Source: Billgrantia endophytica | Lineage (GTDB): Bacteria; Pseudomonadota; Gammaproteobacteria; Pseudomonadales; Halomonadaceae | Length of the DNA stretch: 64,000 bases | Direction: 5' to 3' | Assembly (NCBI RefSeq): GCF_002879615.1 | Contig: NZ_PNRF01000027.1 | Coordinates: forward strand, 179,134 to 243,133 | Shown here: piece after piece, positions 60,842 to 64,000 of the stretch | Position numbering within the stretch: the stretch's first letter is position 1 | How the letters are laid out: the number at the start of each line of letters is the position of its first letter | Made by a program: the position numbers and the translations under genes | The notes under the pieces: model-generated | The model's database searches: none | What the model saw: the letters and a program-made list of their open reading frames with translations, nothing else | Told to the model about the DNA's origin: nothing

Positions 60842-61816
60842 ATGAAAATTTTTAATCTTGCTGTTATCGCTCTTTGCAGTGGCGTTGCCGTAAATGCCTT
60901 TGCTGAAACAGATCGTGAAAACTGGCCGAATAGCCTGATTATTGGCACGGGTAGCCAAGGGGCAACGTATTATATTTATGGCTCTGGATGGGGGAACCTG
61001 GCCAGTGAGGCGACGGGGGCATCGTTCGGTGCCGAGGTCACGGGCGGGCCTGTCCAGAACGTGACGCTTGTGCAAATGGGTGAGCATGAGTTCGGCATGG
61101 TCACAACGGGGCCTGCCTACGAGGCGTGGCAGGGGAACAGCGAGCTGGCGCCAGGAGTAGAGCATACCGATATACGTGCCGTCTTCCCGATGTACCAAAC
61201 AGCTCTTCAAGCGATCTCTCTGTCAGGCTCAGGTATCAACTCGTTTTCTGATCTTGATGGAAAGACCGTTGGGGTTGGTCCCGCGGGAGGCACGGGTGAT
61301 TTATATTACCCTCAGCTATTTGAAAAGCTAGGGTTGGATGTTGAAATTCGAAATGGCGGTGCAGCTGACCAAGCTAGTCAGGTCCAGGATGGTTTGCTGG
61401 ATGCGTTTGCTTTTGCTGCAGGCATACCGGTTTCTGCCTTCAGCCAACTCGAAGCTCAGGTTAATGTCAATATTTTTTCCTTCTCAGAAGACGAAATGGG
61501 ACAGTTCCTAGATGACTTTCCTGAGCTGAGCCCAGCTACTATTCCTGCCACTGCTTATGCCAGCTTGGATGAGGATGCGTCTGCTATCTCGCTCTGGAAC
61601 TTTGCGATCACGCATCAGGACATGCCTGAGTCGCTTGTCTATGAGGTGACCAAAGCGGTGATGGAAAACCACGACCGCATGGTGCAGATCCACGGCGCCG
61701 CGGTCGAGACGCTGCCCGAAAACTTCGAATACAACTCCTTCCTGCCTTGGCACCCGGGCGCCGTGCGCTGGTTCGAGGAGCAGGGCTACGACATTCCGGA
61801 AGACCTGCGCGGCTGA
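60842..61816 (+). CDS. TAXI-family TRAP transporter substrate-binding protein
   Basis: 324 residues. Signal peptide IFNLAVIALCSGVAVNAFAE. The TAXI signature is present as SLIIGTGSQGATYYIYGSGW (about residue 28), with GKTVGVGPAGGTGDLYYPQL and a late IHGAAVETLPENFEYNSFLP segment. It would bind a carboxylate for the fused permease encoded next. Position suggests tartrate or glycerate. The last 55 or so codons are markedly GC-richer than the rest, suggesting a recombinant gene. Confidence 0.9.
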   Translation: MKIFNLAVIALCSGVAVNAFAETDRENWPNSLIIGTGSQGATYYIYGSGWGNLASEATGASFGAEVTGGPVQNVTLVQMGEHEFGMVTTGPAYEAWQGNSELAPGVEHTDIRAVFPMYQTALQAISLSGSGINSFSDLDGKTVGVGPAGGTGDLYYPQLFEKLGLDVEIRNGGAADQASQVQDGLLDAFAFAAGIPVSAFSQLEAQVNVNIFSFSEDEMGQFLDDFPELSPATIPATAYASLDEDASAISLWNFAITHQDMPESLVYEVTKAVMENHDRMVQIHGAAVETLPENFEYNSFLPWHPGAVRWFEEQGYDIPEDLRG

Positions 61817-61835
61817 TCCTCCGCAACGCGACATC

Positions 61836-61859
61836 GACGCCGGTCTCCGGGCCGGCGTC
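61836..61859 (+). promoter_or_regulatory. Hairpin between TAXI binding protein and TRAP permease
   Basis: GACGCCGG (61836-61843) and CCGGCGTC (61852-61859) form a perfect 8-bp stem with an 8-base loop. It lies between the binding protein and the permease, as do hairpins in the other two transporters here. Confidence 0.55.
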
Positions 61860-61907
61860 AACGCCTCGCTTCTGCGCAGGCATCCGTAACCTCCTAGGCA
61901 TTCCGGT

Positions 61908-64000
61908 ATGACTCACGAAACCCAACCCAACGAAGCCGCTGCCAAAGTCGGCACTGATGGGGTTGCCGACATCCCCATCGCCCACAACGAGCGCGTGCTC
62001 TCGGGCCTGCTCGGCCAGACGGTGTTTGCCGCCTGTGTGCTGTTCACGGCCATGCACCTCTATGCGCTCAACGTCTCACCCATCGAGACCTGGACATTCC
62101 GTATCATTCACGTCGCGGGCGGCCTTGCCGTCGGCTTCGCCATCACCGCGGCCATGACGCTCGATCGCAGCCCCGGTGAGGTTCGTATCAACCGCGTCGA
62201 ATGGTTCGCCCTGATTCCCGCGGTCGCTGCCATCGGCTACGCCGTCTTTTGCACGCTTTACGCCTGGTACATGCGCGAAACCGGCACGCCGCCCGCCAAC
62301 TGGCTCGTCGTGCACCTGAGCTGGTCGCTGGCCGGCGCCACCGCCATCGCCCTGGTCAGCAGCTGGATATGGCGCAGCTCCAGCCGCTCCATCCACTGGG
62401 CCGACGCGATCCTGATCATTGCCTCGATCCTCGTTGCCGCCTATCTGGTTCTGGTACTGAATCGCTGGCGCATGGCCGCCGGCACCCCCTTTGCCGGGCA
62501 GACCGAATTCATGATCGCCGCCGTGGGTGTGGCCCTGATCATGGAATTGACCCGTCGTGTGGCTGGCTTGGCTCTGATCCTCATCACCGGCGTCTTCCTG
62601 ATCTATGCCTTTGCCGGGCCCTACCTGCCGGGCCTGCTCGAACATCGCGGGTACTCCTTCTCGCGCTTCTTCACCTATCTCTACACCGACAACGGCATTC
62701 TCGGCCCGACCACCGCCGTGTCGTCGACCTATATCATTCTCTTCATCACCTTCGCCGCCTTCCTGCAGGCTTCCAGGGTCGGCGACTACTTCATCAACTT
62801 CGCGTTCGCCGCCGCCGGCCGTGCACGGGGCGGCCCGGCCAAGGTGGCGGTCTTCGCCTCCGGCCTGATGGGCATGATCAACGGTACCTCCGCCGGCAAC
62901 GTGGTGGCCACCGGTTCACTCACCATCCCGCTGATGAAGAAGGTCGGCTACCATCCGCGCAGCGCCGGCGGCATCGAGGCCGCCGCCTCCACCGGTGGCC
63001 AGATCGTGCCGCCGATCATGGGTGCCGGCGCCTTCATCATGGCCGAGATCACCGGCATTCCCTATACCGAAATTGCCATTGCCGCACTGATTCCCGCCGG
63101 GCTCTATTTCCTTTCCATCTACATGATGGTCGATCTGGAAGCGCGCCGTGATGGCATGCTGGGCATGTCCAAGGATGAACTGCCGGTCTTCCGCAAGATG
63201 GTCAAGCAGGCCTACCTGTTCCTGCCCATCGTCATCCTGATCGGTACCCTCTTCATGGGTTACTCGGTGATTCGCGCCGGCACCCTGGCCATGATCAGTG
63301 CCGCCGTGGTCTCCTGGTTCACCCCGCACTGGATGGGCCCCAGGGCACTGCTCAACGCGTTGTCCCTTGGTGCGCGCATGGCGATCCCGCTGATCGCGGT
63401 ATGTGCCTGTGCCGGTATCATCGTCGGGGTCATTTCGCTGACCGGTGTCGGTGCCCGCTTCGCCTCCATGCTGCTGGGTATTGCCGATACCAGCCACCTG
63501 ATGGCACTGTTCTTCGCCATGTGCATCAGCATCCTGCTCGGCATGGGCATGCCCACCACCGCGGCCTACGCCGTCGCCGCCTCGGTGGTCGCACCCGGCC
63601 TGCAGCAGATCGGCATCCCGCCGCTGGTCGCCCACTTCTTCGTGTTCTACTACGCCGTGCTCTCGGCGATAACGCCACCGGTCGCACTGGCGGGCTATGC
63701 CGCCGCCGCCATCGCCAACACGGACCCGCTGAAAACGGCCCTGACCTCCTTCAAGTTCGGCCTGGCCGCCTTCATCGTGCCCTTCATGTTCTTCTACAGC
63801 CCGGCCCTGCTGATGGAAGGCACCTGGATGCAGATCCTGCGGGTTGTCGTCACCGCCGGGATGGGCATCTATCTGCTGGCCGCCGCCGTGCAGGGGTGGT
63901 TCCTCAACGGTGCGGCCAACCTCGTGCAGCGTGTCCTGCTGTTGGCAGCGGCCCTGTCGATGATCGCCGGCGGCTGGATGACCGACCTGGTCGGCCTGGG
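61908..64000 (+). CDS. TRAP transporter fused permease (4TM/12TM, TAXI type), partial
   Basis: Opens at ATG 61908 and runs without a stop for 697 codons to the window end. An acidic start (MTHETQPNEAAAKVGTDG) is followed by many membrane helices. The first four or five correspond to the small DctQ-like unit; the rest are the DctM-like large subunit, with GLMGMINGTSAGNVVATGSL, the conserved GGIEAAASTGGQIVPPIMGA and LLGMGMPTTAAYAVAASVVA. Together with the preceding binding protein it forms an ion-driven importer. High GC and codon use match the core genome. Confidence 0.93.
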   Translation, partial: MTHETQPNEAAAKVGTDGVADIPIAHNERVLSGLLGQTVFAACVLFTAMHLYALNVSPIETWTFRIIHVAGGLAVGFAITAAMTLDRSPGEVRINRVEWFALIPAVAAIGYAVFCTLYAWYMRETGTPPANWLVVHLSWSLAGATAIALVSSWIWRSSSRSIHWADAILIIASILVAAYLVLVLNRWRMAAGTPFAGQTEFMIAAVGVALIMELTRRVAGLALILITGVFLIYAFAGPYLPGLLEHRGYSFSRFFTYLYTDNGILGPTTAVSSTYIILFITFAAFLQASRVGDYFINFAFAAAGRARGGPAKVAVFASGLMGMINGTSAGNVVATGSLTIPLMKKVGYHPRSAGGIEAAASTGGQIVPPIMGAGAFIMAEITGIPYTEIAIAALIPAGLYFLSIYMMVDLEARRDGMLGMSKDELPVFRKMVKQAYLFLPIVILIGTLFMGYSVIRAGTLAMISAAVVSWFTPHWMGPRALLNALSLGARMAIPLIAVCACAGIIVGVISLTGVGARFASMLLGIADTSHLMALFFAMCISILLGMGMPTTAAYAVAASVVAPGLQQIGIPPLVAHFFVFYYAVLSAITPPVALAGYAAAAIANTDPLKTALTSFKFGLAAFIVPFMFFYSPALLMEGTWMQILRVVVTAGMGIYLLAAAVQGWFLNGAANLVQRVLLLAAALSMIAGGWMTDLVGL

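Overview
The window is 64 kb of a high-GC gammaproteobacterial chromosome. Protein sequences and gene order point to the Halomonadaceae (Halomonas-like); this is inference from family resemblance, not a database result. The block ubiA-ubiC-rubB-hup ... recG-oxyR ... ridA-spoT-rpoZ-gmk (7829-28894) follows the order I recall for Pseudomonas, with family-specific insertions.

Region 1 (1-7667) is a reductive pyrimidine degradation cluster: the end of dihydropyrimidinase, PreT and PreA, a RutR-like TetR regulator, methylmalonate/malonate-semialdehyde dehydrogenase and an omega-aminotransferase. Together they would turn uracil or thymine into beta-alanine or beta-aminoisobutyrate, then the semialdehyde, then acetyl- or propionyl-CoA. 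A stand-alone siderophore-type binding protein with a good Fur box sits inside the cluster.

Region 2 (7829-28894) is mostly core genome: ubiquinone entry genes, rubredoxin reductase, HU, RecG, OxyR, a PagL-like lipid A deacylase, ThpR, RidA, SpoT, RpoZ and Gmk. An inserted operon (12502-17496) encodes an aldehyde dehydrogenase, a beta-hydroxyacid dehydrogenase, an M20 amidohydrolase and two membrane proteins, one of DUF3100 type. A YccS-type FUSC protein follows.

Region 3 (about 28900-61650) is a mosaic accessory island of three catabolic cargo modules separated by dead insertion sequences. Module A (30166-37786) has a tripartite tricarboxylate transporter facing a maleylacetate-reductase-like Fe-ADH, a galactonate-dehydratase-like enolase-superfamily enzyme, a D-2-hydroxyacid dehydrogenase and a LysR regulator. 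The same 14-bp motif lies 56 bp before the first gene of both transcription units. Module B (38628-56753) has an old yellow enzyme, another Fe-ADH, a complete E1alpha/E1beta/E2/E3 2-oxoacid (acetoin-type) dehydrogenase complex interleaved with enoyl-CoA hydratase, acyl-CoA dehydrogenase, acyl-CoA synthetase and MmgE/PrpD genes, a full branched-chain-type ABC importer and a TetR regulator. It is the best candidate for an undescribed catabolic system. Module C (57372 to the end) has a LysR regulator, tartrate dehydrogenase, glycerate kinase and a TAXI-type TRAP transporter, and reads as a tartrate-to-2-phosphoglycerate route.

The dead mobile elements are an integrase tail plus an IS3-type element (29286-30051), IS3 and IS30 scraps (37992-38505) and an IS66 scrap (56808-57292). 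The TAXI binding-protein gene changes base composition abruptly near 61640, so the right edge of the island probably lies inside it. No rRNA, tRNA or CRISPR array was seen.
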